Shown piece by piece: positions 49,141 through 58,444 of a stretch of 64,000 bases of DNA. The translations under genes were made by a program, and so were the position numbers. Every line of letters begins with the position of its first letter. The first letter of the stretch is position 1. Below the pieces are notes generated by a model. It was given only the letters and a program-made list of their open reading frames with translations. It did not search any database and had not been told where the DNA came from. Source of the DNA: Rhodocyclaceae bacterium (lineage in GTDB: Bacteria; Pseudomonadota; Gammaproteobacteria; Burkholderiales; Rhodocyclaceae); the NCBI GenBank assembly GCA_026417115.1, contig JAOADW010000049.1, positions 44,857 through 108,856 of the forward strand, in the 5' to 3' direction.

Positions 49141-49937
49141 TGCTCAAAATCGCCACCTTCAACGCAAACGGCATCCGTTCGGCGTTTGCCAAGGGCTTCG
49201 CCGACTGGCTGGCGAGCGCCTCGCTGGACATCCTCTGCGTGCAAGAGCTTAAGGCGCAAGAAAAGGATCTCCCTCGGCACGCAAGCCGTCTCGACGGCAT
49301 GGAAGGGTATTTTCACTGCGCCGAAAAAAAGGGCTATAGCGGGGTTGCCCTCTATGCGCGGCGCGCGCCGACGACGATCCGCTCAGGAATCGGCATTCCC
49401 GAATTCGACGCCGAAGGGCGTTTTTTGCGCGCCGATTGGCCGCGCCTCGCGGTGATCTCGCTTTATGTGCCTTCTGGCTCTGCCTCGGAAGAACGACAGG
49501 CCGCCAAGTTCCGTTTCATGGATCAGTTCTACCCCGTGCTCGGGGCGCTCTGGCAGGAAGCCCAGCAGACGGGGCGCGAGATCCTGATCTGCGCCGACTG
49601 GAACATCGCCCCCACGGAGAAAGATCTCAAGAACTGGCGCTCGAACCAGAAAAACTCGGGCTTCTTGCCCGAAGAGCGGGCATGGATCCGCGCCGTCACC
49701 AGCGAGATCGGCTGGGTCGACGTCTTCCGGCGGTTGCATCCCGACGCAGAAGGCGAGGGATATACCTGGTGGTCCAATCGCGGCCAGGCCTGGGCCAAAA
49801 ACGTCGGCTGGCGCATCGATTATCAGCTCGCCACCCCAGCCTTGGCAAGCAAGGCCAAAGCAGCCTATGTCTATAAGGAGAAGCGCTTTTCCGACCATGC
49901 GCCTCTGATCATCACCTATGATTGGACGCTTTCCTGA
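49140..49937 (+). CDS. xthA: Exodeoxyribonuclease III (AP endonuclease)
   Basis: This 265-residue protein is a class II AP endonuclease and 3' exonuclease of base excision repair. The start MLKIATFNANGIRSA, the metal-binding QELKAQE, the CADWNIAPTEKD block and the C-terminal FSDHAPL catalytic histidine/aspartate are all intact. No Shine-Dalgarno precedes the ATG. It is divergent from pyrE and followed by the yqjD-like gene. Confidence 0.95.
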   Translation: MLKIATFNANGIRSAFAKGFADWLASASLDILCVQELKAQEKDLPRHASRLDGMEGYFHCAEKKGYSGVALYARRAPTTIRSGIGIPEFDAEGRFLRADWPRLAVISLYVPSGSASEERQAAKFRFMDQFYPVLGALWQEAQQTGREILICADWNIAPTEKDLKNWRSNQKNSGFLPEERAWIRAVTSEIGWVDVFRRLHPDAEGEGYTWWSNRGQAWAKNVGWRIDYQLATPALASKAKAAYVYKEKRFSDHAPLIITYDWTLS

Positions 49938-49988
49938 TTTATGCGAGAATGAACGCGTCGAAAAACGACTTTCATCGAGGAGTCCGCC

Positions 49989-50309
49989 ATGCCTGAAACC
50001 ACCCCGCAAGATCTTGCGAGCAAGGAAAAGCTGATCAATGACTTCAAGGTCGTCGTCGCCGACGCCGAAGAGTTGCTGCGCGCAACCGCCGCACAGGCGG
50101 GCGAAAAAGCCAGCGAATTGCGTGCGAAGCTGGAGCGGCACCTTGCCGATGCGAAGGCACGGCTTGCCGACGCGGAAGCCGCCCTCGTCGACCAAGCAAG
50201 ACGCATCGGCCGCGCTGCCGACGATTACGTCCATGAAAATCCTTGGGGCGCCGTCGGCATCGCCGCGGGCATCGGCTTTCTCGTCGGCCTCTTGATTGGC
50301 CGCCGCTGA
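49989..50309 (+). CDS. DUF883 (YqjD/ElaB) family inner-membrane protein
   Basis: This 106-residue protein has a charged amphipathic helix (KLINDFKVVVADAEELLRAT), a coiled-coil middle and a C-terminal glycine-rich transmembrane helix (WGAVGIAAGIGFLVGLLIG) ending in RR. The architecture is that of YqjD/ElaB, stress-induced tail-anchored proteins that can associate with ribosomes. GAGGAG lies 8-13 nt upstream of the ATG. It leads a run of small membrane-protein genes. Confidence 0.88.
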   Translation: MPETTPQDLASKEKLINDFKVVVADAEELLRATAAQAGEKASELRAKLERHLADAKARLADAEAALVDQARRIGRAADDYVHENPWGAVGIAAGIGFLVGLLIGRR

Positions 50310-50593
50310 TCCAGCCACGCGCAGAAATCCAGCCAGGCCGCTGTGAGCTTTCGCGTGCATGCGGAAAGCAAAAGGCGGCAAGGTGCTCGGAAAACCCTGA
50401 AAAACCGTGGCGAGCGGCTTATGGGCAAGCCGCCGGGTGCTTAGCGACCGAGACATCACCAGAGGATAGGCGAGGGAGCGAGCACCGCGCCACGCAGCCA
50501 TCCGGCGGCACAGCAGGTTATGCAGAGGTTTCCGAGGGGCACTGGCGGCGGGTGATCGGGCGAGATTTCGCATAAGACAGGAAACGCAGCAAG
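50310..50593. other. 284-bp non-coding stretch with a strong hairpin
   Basis: No convincing gene or RNA family is recognised here; the ORFs in it are short and composition-driven. A perfect 7-bp hairpin GCGGCTT-ATGGGC-AAGCCGC lies at 50415-50434. The downstream stretch contains GGTTATGCAGAGGTTTCCG, which looks like the kind of terminal sequence seen in insertion sequences, though no transposase or second end is visible. It separates the yqjD-like from the yqjE-like gene. Confidence 0.4.
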
Positions 50594-51001
50594 ATGGCGT
50601 CTGCACGGCTTCTTTCGTCGCTGCGCGCATTCGTCGCCACGGGTGTCGCGATCCTCGCGACACGCCTGGCGCTGCTGCGCGTCGAGGCGGAAGAAGAAAT
50701 CTGGCGACTCTCCAGCCTGCTTTTGTGGAGTGTCACGGCCCTGATCGCCAGTCTTTTCGGGCTTTTGTTCTTCGCCCTCCTGATCACCGTGCTGCTCTGG
50801 GAAAGCCAGCGCTTACTTGCACTGAGCGTCTTCACTGTGCTTTTCTGGTCGTTGGCCGCCCTCGCTTTCGCGCAGGCGCGTCGCCGCGCGCGACAGGAAT
50901 CCCGCCTGTTCGCCGCAAGCCTTTCCGAGCTCAAACGGGACGCCGAGGCGCTGGCCGGGGATCACGCGCAGAACGGGGAAGATGCCCGTGCGAGAACGTG
51001 A
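50594..51001 (+). CDS. YqjE/holin-X-type membrane protein
   Basis: This 135-residue protein has two transmembrane segments (LLLWSVTALIASLFGLLFFALL and LSVFTVLFWSLAALAFA) after an amphipathic N-terminal helix (LRVEAEEEIWRLSS). A charged C-terminal tail follows (SELKRDAEALAG). This is the phage-holin/YqjE pattern that accompanies YqjD in proteobacteria. AGGAAA precedes the start. Function is unproven. Confidence 0.78.
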   Translation: MASARLLSSLRAFVATGVAILATRLALLRVEAEEEIWRLSSLLLWSVTALIASLFGLLFFALLITVLLWESQRLLALSVFTVLFWSLAALAFAQARRRARQESRLFAASLSELKRDAEALAGDHAQNGEDARART

Positions 51002-51299
51002 GATCGAGCTTGCATTGCGACGCGAAAGGCTCTGCTGGACGGCTGCCGCCCAGCGCGAGGCGCTTTCCCGGCACCTCGAAGCCTTGCAGCCTCTCTTGAA
51101 CGGCGCGGATCGGATCATCGCAGCCGCCGTCTGGGTCAAGCGCCGGCCAGAGCTCATCGTCGGCCTCCTCGCGTTGCTCGCCATGAGCAGCCGTAAAACG
51201 CGGGCGTTTCTCTGGCGTTGGGGCAAACGCGGCTTCTTCTTCTGGCAATTGCTACATAGCCAGCGGGCGCAATGGAGCGGGATCTGGCGCGAACGATGA
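50982..51299 (+). CDS. YqjK-like small membrane protein
   Basis: This 105-residue protein overlaps the yqjE-like gene by 20 nt. A charged helix (REREIELALRRERLCWTAAAQRE) precedes a hydrophobic segment (ELIVGLLALLAMSS) and a basic tail. Position and layout match YqjK of the yqjDEK cluster, but similarity by eye is weak. The stop overlaps the next start (ATGA). Confidence 0.65.
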   Translation: MPVREREIELALRRERLCWTAAAQREALSRHLEALQPLLNGADRIIAAAVWVKRRPELIVGLLALLAMSSRKTRAFLWRWGKRGFFFWQLLHSQRAQWSGIWRER

Positions 51300-51610
51300 G
51301 GACGGCCTTGAGCGTAAGATGGCTGCCGGCCAAATGGTTGGCCGTGCAGCGCCGCGAGCGCGATCGCATCCTCGCCGAGCTTTCCGAGATCAAGGGCTTG
51401 CTGCCTTTATTGATGCGGCAGCGCAACGGTGGCCGCTGGAGCGCGTCCGAGCGCGCGCAACTGCGGCGCACGCTGGCCGCACTCGCCTCTCTCTCACCCT
51501 ACCTCGCGCTCCTGGCGCTGCCGGGGTCGGTGGTGCTGCTGCCGCTTTACGCCTGGTGGCTCGACCGCCGTCGCAAGCCGCGTTTCACAAGCCCAGACAC
51601 AGATACTTGA
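51296..51610 (+). CDS. Small membrane protein with LETM1-like segment
   Basis: This 104-residue protein has a basic helical N-terminus and RDRILAELSEIKGLLPLL. The hydrophobic SPYLALLALPGSVVLLPLYAW (quoted to 20) recalls the proline-containing segment of LETM1-like proteins. The ATG at 51296 overlaps the preceding stop (ATGA), so I prefer it to the track's 51272. The 3' end overlaps the convergent gabD by 26 nt. Probably real; the function is unknown. Confidence 0.6.
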   Translation: MRTALSVRWLPAKWLAVQRRERDRILAELSEIKGLLPLLMRQRNGGRWSASERAQLRRTLAALASLSPYLALLALPGSVVLLPLYAWWLDRRRKPRFTSPDTDT

Positions 51611-53042
51611 TCTCGAGGAATTCCTCGATGCCATACTTCGAGCCCTCGCGGCCGATGCCCGATTGCTTGACGCCGCCAAATGGCGCCATCTCGTTCGCGA
51701 TGAGGCCGACATTGACGCCGATCATGCCGTATTCGAGTGCTTCCGCGACGCGGAAGACGCGAGCGAGATCGCGCGCGTAGAAATAGCCTGCCAGGCCATA
51801 GTCGGTGGCGTTGGCAAGACGCACGGCCTCTGCTTCGTCTTTGAATTTCAAAAGCGGCGCCACGGGCCCGAAGGTTTCTTCCCGGCAACAGAGCATCTCC
51901 GGCGTGACATCGGCAAGCACCGTCGGCTCATAAAAGGTGCCGCCCAGGGAATGGCGCTTGCCGCCCGCGAGCACCCGCGCGCCCTTGGCGACGGCGTCCG
52001 CCACATGCGCCTCGACCTTGGCGAGCGCTTGCTCATCGATCAACGGCCCTTGCTGGACGCCCGTCTGATCGCCTGGGCCCACCTTGAGGCTCGCCACTTT
52101 CGCGGCGAACGCCTGCGCAAACGCTTCATAGACGCCCTCCTGGATCAGCAGCCGATTGGCGCAAATACAGGTTTGGCCGCTGTTGCGGTATTTCGAAGTC
52201 ATCGCGCCCTCGACCGCGGCATTGACGTCGGCATCGTCGAAGACGATGAAGGGCGCATTGCCGCCCAACTCGAGCGAAACCTTCTTCAGCGTCGGCGCGC
52301 ATTGCGCCATCAAGCGCTTGCCCACCTCCGTCGACCCCGTGAATGACAGCTTGCGCACGCTCGGATGGCTCGTCAGTTCCTCGCCGACTGCGGGCACGTT
52401 CTGCGCCGAACTGGTCACGACATTGAACACACCCGCAGGGATGCCGGCGCGCTCGGCGAGATAGGCAAGCGCCAATGCCGACAGGGGCGTCTGTTCGGCT
52501 GGCTTCACCACCACCGTGCAGCCGGCCGCAAGCGCGGGCGCCACCTTGCGCGTGATCATCGCAGACGGAAAATTCCAAGGCGTGATGGCAGCGACGACGC
52601 CGATGGGCTGTTTGAGCACGATCAGCCGTTGTGTGGCCACAGGCGCGGGAATCACATCGCCATAGACGCGCTTGCCTTCTTCCGCAAACCATTCGACGAA
52701 ATTGGCACCATAGAGTACTTCGCCCTTCGCCTCGGTAAGCGGCTTGCCTTGTTCTAGAGTGAGGATGCGTGCGAGATCGTCGGCATGGGCGACGATCGCC
52801 TCATACCAGCGGCGCAGGATGCGACTCCGTTCCTTGGCGGTCAGCGCCCGCCAGGCGGGCCAAGCGGCTTCGGCCGCGGCGATCGCGGCGCGCGCATCGT
52901 CCCGATTCATGTCGGGCACGCGCGCGATGACTTCCCGCGTGGCCGGATTGCGGATCTCCACGCGCGCGCCGCTTTGCGCGCCACACCAGCGGCCATTCAG
53001 ATAGGCGTCTTCTTTGAGCAGGTTCGAATCATTCAATTGCAT
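51585..53042 (-). CDS. gabD: NAD(P)-dependent succinate-semialdehyde dehydrogenase
   Basis: This 485-residue aldehyde dehydrogenase oxidises succinate semialdehyde to succinate. Catalytic residues are visible: ELGGNAPFIVF (Glu) and GQTCICANR (Cys), with the NAD-binding TGSTEVGKRLM. The N-terminal NGRWCGAQSG and the C-terminal EYGMIGVNVG fit GabD rather than general ALDHs. It stands alone here, without gabT, so the substrate is an inference from sequence class. Confidence 0.88.
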   Translation of the reverse strand: MQLNDSNLLKEDAYLNGRWCGAQSGARVEIRNPATREVIARVPDMNRDDARAAIAAAEAAWPAWRALTAKERSRILRRWYEAIVAHADDLARILTLEQGKPLTEAKGEVLYGANFVEWFAEEGKRVYGDVIPAPVATQRLIVLKQPIGVVAAITPWNFPSAMITRKVAPALAAGCTVVVKPAEQTPLSALALAYLAERAGIPAGVFNVVTSSAQNVPAVGEELTSHPSVRKLSFTGSTEVGKRLMAQCAPTLKKVSLELGGNAPFIVFDDADVNAAVEGAMTSKYRNSGQTCICANRLLIQEGVYEAFAQAFAAKVASLKVGPGDQTGVQQGPLIDEQALAKVEAHVADAVAKGARVLAGGKRHSLGGTFYEPTVLADVTPEMLCCREETFGPVAPLLKFKDEAEAVRLANATDYGLAGYFYARDLARVFRVAEALEYGMIGVNVGLIANEMAPFGGVKQSGIGREGSKYGIEEFLEIKYLCLGL

Positions 53043-53100
53043 GGTCCACTTCCCCCTGTTCGAAGCCTGATGCGCAGTCTAACCGATTACCATCGCCGCC

Positions 53101-53580
53101 ATGCGCATCGTCGTGGCGATCCTGGGTCTTCTTCTCGCCGGCTGCGGCGCGCTCGTCGTCACGCCGCCCGCGCCGGCTGCGCGCGAAAAAGCGCCTCGCG
53201 ATCCGCGCGCCCATGAAGTCGTCCTCTATGCGCTCTCCCTCGTCGATATCGGCTACCGCTTCGGCGGCAAAAACCCATCGGCTGGTCTCGACTGCAGCGG
53301 TATGGTGAGTTATGTGTTCGAGCGCGCCGCCAACATGAAGCTCGTGGGATCGGCCGCCGAGATCGCGCGTAAGGGTCGCCCCATCGAGCGCGAGGGCCTC
53401 GAGCCGGGCGATTTGGTCTTTTTCGATACGCGCGGCGGCCCCCATACGCATGTCGGCATCTATGTGGGCGACAAACGTTTCGTGCATGCCCCTTCCGAGA
53501 ACGGCCGCGTGCGCATCGATCGGCTCGATGACGGCTGGTTCGCCAGCCGCTTCACCGAAGCGCGTACTTACTTCGATTGA
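53101..53580 (+). CDS. NlpC/P60 family peptidoglycan hydrolase, lipoprotein
   Basis: This 159-residue lipoprotein (lipobox LLAGC) has the NlpC/P60 fold with the catalytic cysteine in LDCSGMVSYVF, the histidine in HTHVGIYVGD and the third polar residue in FVHAPS. It should cleave peptide bonds in peptidoglycan stem peptides at the outer membrane. It overlaps the convergent membrane-protein gene by 13 nt. Confidence 0.9.
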   Translation: MRIVVAILGLLLAGCGALVVTPPAPAAREKAPRDPRAHEVVLYALSLVDIGYRFGGKNPSAGLDCSGMVSYVFERAANMKLVGSAAEIARKGRPIEREGLEPGDLVFFDTRGGPHTHVGIYVGDKRFVHAPSENGRVRIDRLDDGWFASRFTEARTYFD

Positions 53581-54002
53581 GTAGGCGCCGCCTTGAGCGA
53601 AACCCGCGCCACCGGGTAGCGGGTTCCACAGGGAAGACAAAAGGCCCTGGGCCTCTTGAGCGCTTCATTGCGCCAGACGGCAGCAAGCCAAAACAGCCAG
53701 CCCGTAGCGGCGCCCGCCAGCAGGCAAAAGACGAGCGCGAGGGCGAAGAAATGCGGGCCAAAGGCGAAGGGTAAAGCCGCGCAGGCGCCCGCCGCGGCTC
53801 CAAGCAGCGCAAAGCGCCATGCCTGCCACCAGCCGCGACGGCACGCATAATAGAGCAGAGGCAGGCCACCGCCGATGACGCCGAAAAATACCCAGCCCGG
53901 CCCCCAACCTCGCACGAAGGTATCTTCCCAGAAACCCGATGCGTGCAGCAGGAAAGCCAAGGCCAGCGCTAGCACGATCAAGACGAGCAGAACACGCCGC
54001 AT
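53568..54002 (-). CDS. Small integral membrane protein, unknown
   Basis: I do not recognise this 144-residue protein. Four hydrophobic segments are visible (VLLVLIVLALALAFLL, VFFGVIGGGLPLLYYA, ALLGAAAGACAALPFA, ALVFCLLAGAATGWLFWLA). The C-terminal tail has FCLPCGTRYPVARV, a CLPC pair that could form a disulfide or bind a metal. ATG at 54002. It has no recognised operon partner: it converges on the NlpC lipoprotein and its upstream neighbour is 84 bp away. Confidence 0.6.
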   Translation of the reverse strand: MRRVLLVLIVLALALAFLLHASGFWEDTFVRGWGPGWVFFGVIGGGLPLLYYACRRGWWQAWRFALLGAAAGACAALPFAFGPHFFALALVFCLLAGAATGWLFWLAAVWRNEALKRPRAFCLPCGTRYPVARVSLKAAPTQSK

Positions 54003-54086
54003 CGAAACCCTCCTCGTCCACCCTCTCGCGGGGCGGTGGCATCATTGTGCCGTCGGCACGCGCGATGATCAAGCGCCTCCCCGCCT

Positions 54087-54464
54087 TCAGTAAGCAGGCA
54101 CGGCAATCCACGGCGTCGGGCACGTCGCCACCGTCGGATAATAAGCGCGATAAGGCTCGCAATAATACCAATAACGGGTGGGCGGAGGCGGGGGTGGGCT
54201 CGCCACGAGCGGCGAGATCACGACCGGCGGCGGCTTCGGGGTGGAAAGCGAAATCACCACGCTCCCCAGCGCCAGGCCGGCCGCCGTACCCCAGGCCCAT
54301 CGCTGCCAATGCCCAGGGGGGTGATGGAGATGATGCGGGGGACGTTCGCTGAACATCGGCGACGGTGGACGGTAAGTATCGCGGTGACGCCAATCGTGTG
54401 CAAAAGAGACAGACGAGGCTGTCAGCAGCGCAGCCATCAGGGCAAACGAGACGAAACGTCGCAT
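54087..54464 (-). CDS. Exported Pro/Tyr-rich protein of a betaproteobacterial type
   Basis: This 125-residue protein has a signal peptide (MRRFVSFALMAALLTASSVSFA), a histidine/proline-rich segment and one transmembrane helix (WAWGTAAGLALGSVVISL). The C-terminus ends RYWYYCEPYRAYYPTVATCP, a conserved Tyr/Cys tail of unknown role seen in many betaproteobacterial small envelope proteins. I use the ATG at 54464, with GGAGGGG 7 nt upstream, rather than the track's 54566. Function unknown. Confidence 0.68.
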   Translation of the reverse strand: MRRFVSFALMAALLTASSVSFAHDWRHRDTYRPPSPMFSERPPHHLHHPPGHWQRWAWGTAAGLALGSVVISLSTPKPPPVVISPLVASPPPPPPTRYWYYCEPYRAYYPTVATCPTPWIAVPAY

Positions 54465-54535
54465 GGTCATCCCCTCCATGCCTGCTTCAACGTTCGCCGC
54501 GGCCGTGCTGCCGACACGACTTTTGTAAGGATTTG

Positions 54536-55402
54536 TTACGGCGCAAGGCCATGGCGCGCGAACCACTCGAGCATGCGCCGCCAGCCATCTTCCGCCGCTT
54601 CTTTGCGATAGGTCGGGCGATAATCGGCATGGAAGGCATGGCCGGCATCGGCATAGACGTGGATCATCGAGCCATTGCCTGCTTTCTTGAGCGCATCTTG
54701 CATCGCCTCGACGTCTTCGAGCGGTATGCCCTGATCCTTGCCGCCATAAAGGCCCAAGACCGGCGCCTTGAGTTCAGGGGCGACATCGAGCGGCCAGCGC
54801 GGCGTGCGCGCATTGACTTCGCCATCGAGTCGGCCATACCAGGCCACCCCGGCTTTGACTTTCGGGTTGTGCGCACAGTAGAGCCAAACGATGCGGCCTC
54901 CCCAGCAAAAACCCGTGATGCCGAGCCTTTCGGGGTCGCCGCCGTTTTTTGCCGCCCAAGCCGCGGTCGCGTCGAGATCGGCGAACACCTCTGCGTCGGC
55001 AACCTTGCTGACGATGGCGCTCAGGATTTCCTGGACGTTTGACAACTGCTTCGGGTCGCCATGGCGCGCGAAGAGCTCTGGGGCGATGGCGAGATAGCCG
55101 CGTTTGGCCAGACGCCGGCAGATGTCGGCGATGTATTCATGCACGCCGAAGATCTCCGAGACCACGAGGATCGTCGGCAGGAATGTCTTCCCTTGCGGTT
55201 GAGCGCGATAGGCTGGCAGGCCATCGATCTTCACCTCGCCGGCCAAGAGCCCCTGTGCGTCGGTGTGGATCGTTTCCTGCGCCAAGGTCGGCCTCACCGC
55301 GACGGCAAAACCCGCCGCAAGGCCACCGAACACGAAGCCGCGCCGGGAAAACGTCGCCCCGGGCATGAGGCTTTCGAAATCTGGATGAGCTTTCTCATTC
55401 AT
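54536..55402 (-). CDS. Exported dienelactone hydrolase family protein
   Basis: This 288-residue alpha/beta hydrolase has a twin-arginine signal (SRRGFVFGG) and a DLH domain. The nucleophile cysteine is in [10 protein letters not shown], the catalytic histidine in [11 protein letters not shown], and the acid in YGGKDQGIP. Members open dienelactones, but exported ones act on unknown esters. I start at 55402 (MNEKAHPDF) because the track's 11 extra residues are not family-like. It lies 13 nt downstream of rng on the opposite-side convention (same strand). Confidence 0.85.
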   Translation of the reverse strand: MNEKAHPDFESLMPGATFSRRGFVFGGLAAGFAVAVRPTLAQETIHTDAQGLLAGEVKIDGLPAYRAQPQGKTFLPTILVVSEIFGVHEYIADICRRLAKRGYLAIAPELFARHGDPKQLSNVQEILSAIVSKVADAEVFADLDATAAWAAKNGGDPERLGITGFCWGGRIVWLYCAHNPKVKAGVAWYGRLDGEVNARTPRWPLDVAPELKAPVLGLYGGKDQGIPLEDVEAMQDALKKAGNGSMIHVYADAGHAFHADYRPTYRKEAAEDGWRRMLEWFARHGLAP

Positions 55403-55415
55403 GGTTTCCCCCTCC

Positions 55416-56864
55416 TCACAACAACACGATGTCATATTGCTCCTGGCTGTAGCTCGGTTCGGCTTTCAGCGAAATGGGGCGACGGATGAAGTCCGAGAGC
55501 ATGGCCAGGGAGTTCGATTCCTCGTCTTCGAAAAGCTCGATGACGGCGGGCGCGGCGAGCACGCGCATCTCGCGCGCAGAAAACTGCCGCGCTTCGCGCA
55601 GGATTTCGCGCAAGATCTCGTAGGCCACGGTCTGCGCGGTTTTGACGACGCCGCGGCCATTGCACGTCGGGCAGGGCTCGCAGAGCGTCTGCGCCAACGA
55701 TTCGCGCGTGCGCTTGCGCGTGAGCTCCACCAGGCCCAATTGGGTAAACCCATTGACGGTGATGCGCGTGTGGTCGCGCGCGAGCGCCCGCTCGAGCTCC
55801 CCGAGCACGGCAGCCTTGTGCTCGCTGGATTCCATGTCGATGAAATCGATGATGATGATGCCGCCGAGATTTCTGAGGCGGAGCTGGCGCGCGATGGTCT
55901 GCGCAGCCTCGAGGTTGGTCTTGAAAATGGTCTCGTCGAAGTTGCGCGCGCCGACATAGGCGCCGGTATTGACGTCGATCGTCGTCAGGGCTTCCGTCTG
56001 GTCGATGATCAAATAACCGCCCGACTTGAGATCGACGCGCCGCGCAAGCGCTTTTTGGATTTCGTCTTCCACGCCATAGAGATCGAAGAGCGGCCGCTCG
56101 CCCGCATAATGTTCGAGCAGGCCGGCGAGTTGAGGCATGTATTCGCGCGCGAAAGCCGACAATTTCTGGAAGTTTTCGCGCGAATCGACGACGATGCGCA
56201 CGGTTTCCGGCCCCGCGAGATCCCGCAGCACGCGCTCGGCGAGCGTCAGATCATGGTGCAGCAAGGCGGGCGCGGCGGCTTTGGCGGCGCGCTGGCGGAT
56301 TTCTTGCCAGAGCTTCTTGAGGTAGGCGATGTCGGCGGAAAGCGCCTCGTCGGATGCATTCTCGGCCACCGTGCGCACGATGAAGCCACCGCTCTCATCG
56401 GGAGAAAGGAGGCGCGCGACGCGCTCGCGCAAGGCCTCGCGTCCGGCTTCGTCCTCGATCTTCTGCGAGATGCCGATGTGTTTTTCTTGCGGCAGATAGA
56501 CGAGCAGCCTGCCAGCTAACGAGATTTGCGTCGTCAGCCGTGCGCCCTTGCCGCCGATCGGGTCCTTGAGCACTTGCACCATCAGGGTTTCCCCTTCGCC
56601 GATCAATTTTTCGATCGGCGCGGCGCCGCCGTTCTTCCCAGTCCAGACGTCGGCGACATGGAGAAACGCGGTGCGGGCAAGCCCCGCGTCGATGAAAGCC
56701 GACTGCATGCCGGGCAACACGCGCACCACGCGCCCAAGGTAGATGTTGCCGACGATGCCGCGGCTGCCGGTGCGCTCGATGTGCAACTCTTGCACCACGC
56801 CTTGTTCGATCAGCGCCACGCGAGTTTCCTGCGGCGTGCAATTGATGAGGAATTCCTCGGCCAT
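55416..56864 (-). CDS. rng: Ribonuclease G
   Basis: RNase G (482 residues) processes 16S rRNA 5' ends and decays some mRNAs. The start [20 protein letters not shown], the S1 domain with [11 protein letters not shown], the metal-binding IIIIDFIDM and the zinc link [11 protein letters not shown] are all present. I start at 56864 because the track's additional 21 residues lie in the gap to maf. RNase E would be longer and have a C-terminal tail, so G is the right call. Confidence 0.94.
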   Translation of the reverse strand: MAEEFLINCTPQETRVALIEQGVVQELHIERTGSRGIVGNIYLGRVVRVLPGMQSAFIDAGLARTAFLHVADVWTGKNGGAAPIEKLIGEGETLMVQVLKDPIGGKGARLTTQISLAGRLLVYLPQEKHIGISQKIEDEAGREALRERVARLLSPDESGGFIVRTVAENASDEALSADIAYLKKLWQEIRQRAAKAAAPALLHHDLTLAERVLRDLAGPETVRIVVDSRENFQKLSAFAREYMPQLAGLLEHYAGERPLFDLYGVEDEIQKALARRVDLKSGGYLIIDQTEALTTIDVNTGAYVGARNFDETIFKTNLEAAQTIARQLRLRNLGGIIIIDFIDMESSEHKAAVLGELERALARDHTRITVNGFTQLGLVELTRKRTRESLAQTLCEPCPTCNGRGVVKTAQTVAYEILREILREARQFSAREMRVLAAPAVIELFEDEESNSLAMLSDFIRRPISLKAEPSYSQEQYDIVLL

Positions 56865-56881
56865 CTCGAAAGAAGCCCCCG

Positions 56882-57496
56882 TCACAGCGGATACCCGCAT
56901 TCTCGCAATAAAAGCGCCGTTTCGCACAGGGGCAGCCCGACGATGCCCGAGGGGCTGCCCTCGATCGCCGCGACGAACATCGCCGCACGCCCCTGCAAAC
57001 CATAGGCGCCTGCTTTGTCGAGCGGCTCGCCCGTCAGCACGTAGCGGCGGATCTCATCGCTCGCCAAAGGGCGAAAGCGCACCGTGCTTGCCGACACGCG
57101 CAGCAGGCACTGCTCGTCAGCCACCACCGCCACGGCGGTCAGCACACGATGCGGGCGCCCCGACAAGCGGCGCAAGATGGCGACCGCATCGCGCTCATCG
57201 CGCGGTTTGCCGATGATTTCGCCATCGAGGTCCAAGGTCGTATCCGCCGCCAAAACCAAACGGGGCGGCAAATGGCGCAGCCGCATGATGCGCGCGCCAT
57301 GGAGCGCCTTCGCCCTGGCCACGCGTTCGACATAGGCCTGCGGCGCTTCTTGCGGCAAGGGCGTCTCGTCGCATTCGGGGTCCTTGCGCAGGCCGCTGCG
57401 AAAAGGCAACACGTCGAAGCGCACGCCGATCTGCGCCAGCAGCTCGCGGCGGCGCGGGCTTTGAGAGGCAAGATAGATGCGTGGCTCTTCTTTCAT
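56882..57496 (-). CDS. maf: Maf/YceF family nucleotide pyrophosphatase
   Basis: This 204-residue protein hydrolyses modified or non-canonical nucleoside triphosphates to monophosphates. It has [14 protein letters not shown], the [16 protein letters not shown] substrate site and [11 protein letters not shown]. The C-terminal GYPL is usual. I start at 57496, four bases overlapping rlmH (57493). Which pyrimidine or modified purine it prefers cannot be told from sequence. Confidence 0.9.
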   Translation of the reverse strand: MKEEPRIYLASQSPRRRELLAQIGVRFDVLPFRSGLRKDPECDETPLPQEAPQAYVERVARAKALHGARIMRLRHLPPRLVLAADTTLDLDGEIIGKPRDERDAVAILRRLSGRPHRVLTAVAVVADEQCLLRVSASTVRFRPLASDEIRRYVLTGEPLDKAGAYGLQGRAAMFVAAIEGSPSGIVGLPLCETALLLRECGYPL

Positions 57497-57963
57497 GGCC
57501 GATGATAGGGATGGCCCATCAACAAAGAATAGGCGCGATAAAGGGCTTCCGCGAGGATCACGCGCACCAGTCCATGCGGCAAGGTCAAAGGGGAAAGCGA
57601 CCAGCGGGCCATCGCCGACGCCTTGAGCGGCGCAGCCAGCCCATCGGGACCGCCGATCAGAAAAGCGACGTCGTAGCCTTGGGCGCGCCAGTCCTGGAGC
57701 TTTTCCGCCAGCCGCTTCGTCGTCCAGTATTCCCCCTTTTCGTCGAGCGCGATGCGCTGGCATGTTGCCGGCACGGCCGCGTCGATGCGCTTGGCCTCGG
57801 CCGCCAACACCGCCGCCAGAGGCTTGCCAGGCAGACGTGGCTCAGGCTTGATCTCGATAAGCTCGAGCGGCATCTCGCGCGGCATGCGGCGTGCATATTC
57901 GCGGAAGCCTTCCACCACCCAGGACGGCTGTCGCGCGCCCACGGCGACGACCCAGAGCTTCAT
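57493..57963 (-). CDS. rlmH: 23S rRNA pseudouridine1915-N3-methyltransferase
   Basis: RlmH (156 residues, normal for the family) methylates pseudouridine 1915 in helix 69 of 23S rRNA. The SPOUT signatures [26 protein letters not shown] and the C-terminal [17 protein letters not shown] are clear. The start at 57963 overlaps rsfS (ATGA); the gene continues the nadD-rsfS-rlmH-maf-rng order of many betaproteobacteria. Confidence 0.96.
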   Translation of the reverse strand: MKLWVVAVGARQPSWVVEGFREYARRMPREMPLELIEIKPEPRLPGKPLAAVLAAEAKRIDAAVPATCQRIALDEKGEYWTTKRLAEKLQDWRAQGYDVAFLIGGPDGLAAPLKASAMARWSLSPLTLPHGLVRVILAEALYRAYSLLMGHPYHRP

Positions 57964-58439
57964 GCGCGCCTTGGCTGCCGCGCGCCAAGCGTGCGCCCCT
58001 TTTTCGCCTCCGCGGCGCCCGGCTCGGCCGTCTGCCGGCCTTTCCCGCGCGTCGTTGCGCTCTTGAGGCTGGGCTTTCTTTCCTCGCCCTGAGCGACAGC
58101 GCTTCTCGCCTGTTTGCCGCCCGTCTGCCACAAGGATTCGAGATCGTAATAGGCGCGCGCCTGCGGCGTCATCACATGCACGATGGCATCCCCGAGATCG
58201 ACGAGCACCCACTCGCCGACTTCCTCGCCTTCGACGCCGAGCACCGCCCCGCCTGCTTCCTGGATTCTCTCGACGACGCGATGGGCGAGCGCGCGCACAT
58301 GCCGAGTCGAATCGCCGCTGGCGACGATCACGCGCCCGAAGAGATCGGAAAGCTTGCGGGTGTTCAGCACGACGATGTCCTTGCCCTTGACGTCTTCAAG
58401 GGCTTCGACGATCAAGCGTTGCAACGTTCGGATATGCAT
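57960..58439 (-). CDS. rsfS: Ribosomal silencing factor RsfS with basic C-terminal extension
   Basis: RsfS binds L14 (uL14) and blocks subunit joining in starvation. The first 110 residues are the canonical domain ([57 protein letters not shown]). A 50-residue Lys/Arg/Ala-rich tail ([14 protein letters not shown]... [12 protein letters not shown]) follows that most homologues lack. It overlaps rlmH by four bases; nadD ends 5 nt upstream. Confidence 0.93.
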   Translation of the reverse strand: MHIRTLQRLIVEALEDVKGKDIVVLNTRKLSDLFGRVIVASGDSTRHVRALAHRVVERIQEAGGAVLGVEGEEVGEWVLVDLGDAIVHVMTPQARAYYDLESLWQTGGKQARSAVAQGEERKPSLKSATTRGKGRQTAEPGAAEAKKGRTLGARQPRRA

Positions 58440-58444
58440 AGGGG

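Noticed and set aside
49383-50663. 426-residue minus-strand ORF spanning xthA, the yqjD-like gene and the non-coding gap
   Set aside because: It covers two well-supported genes and has no motif; only the non-coding part (50310-50593) remains of interest.
55401-56519. 372-residue plus-strand ORF opposite rng
   Set aside because: Antisense shadow of RNase G; no domain or start signal.
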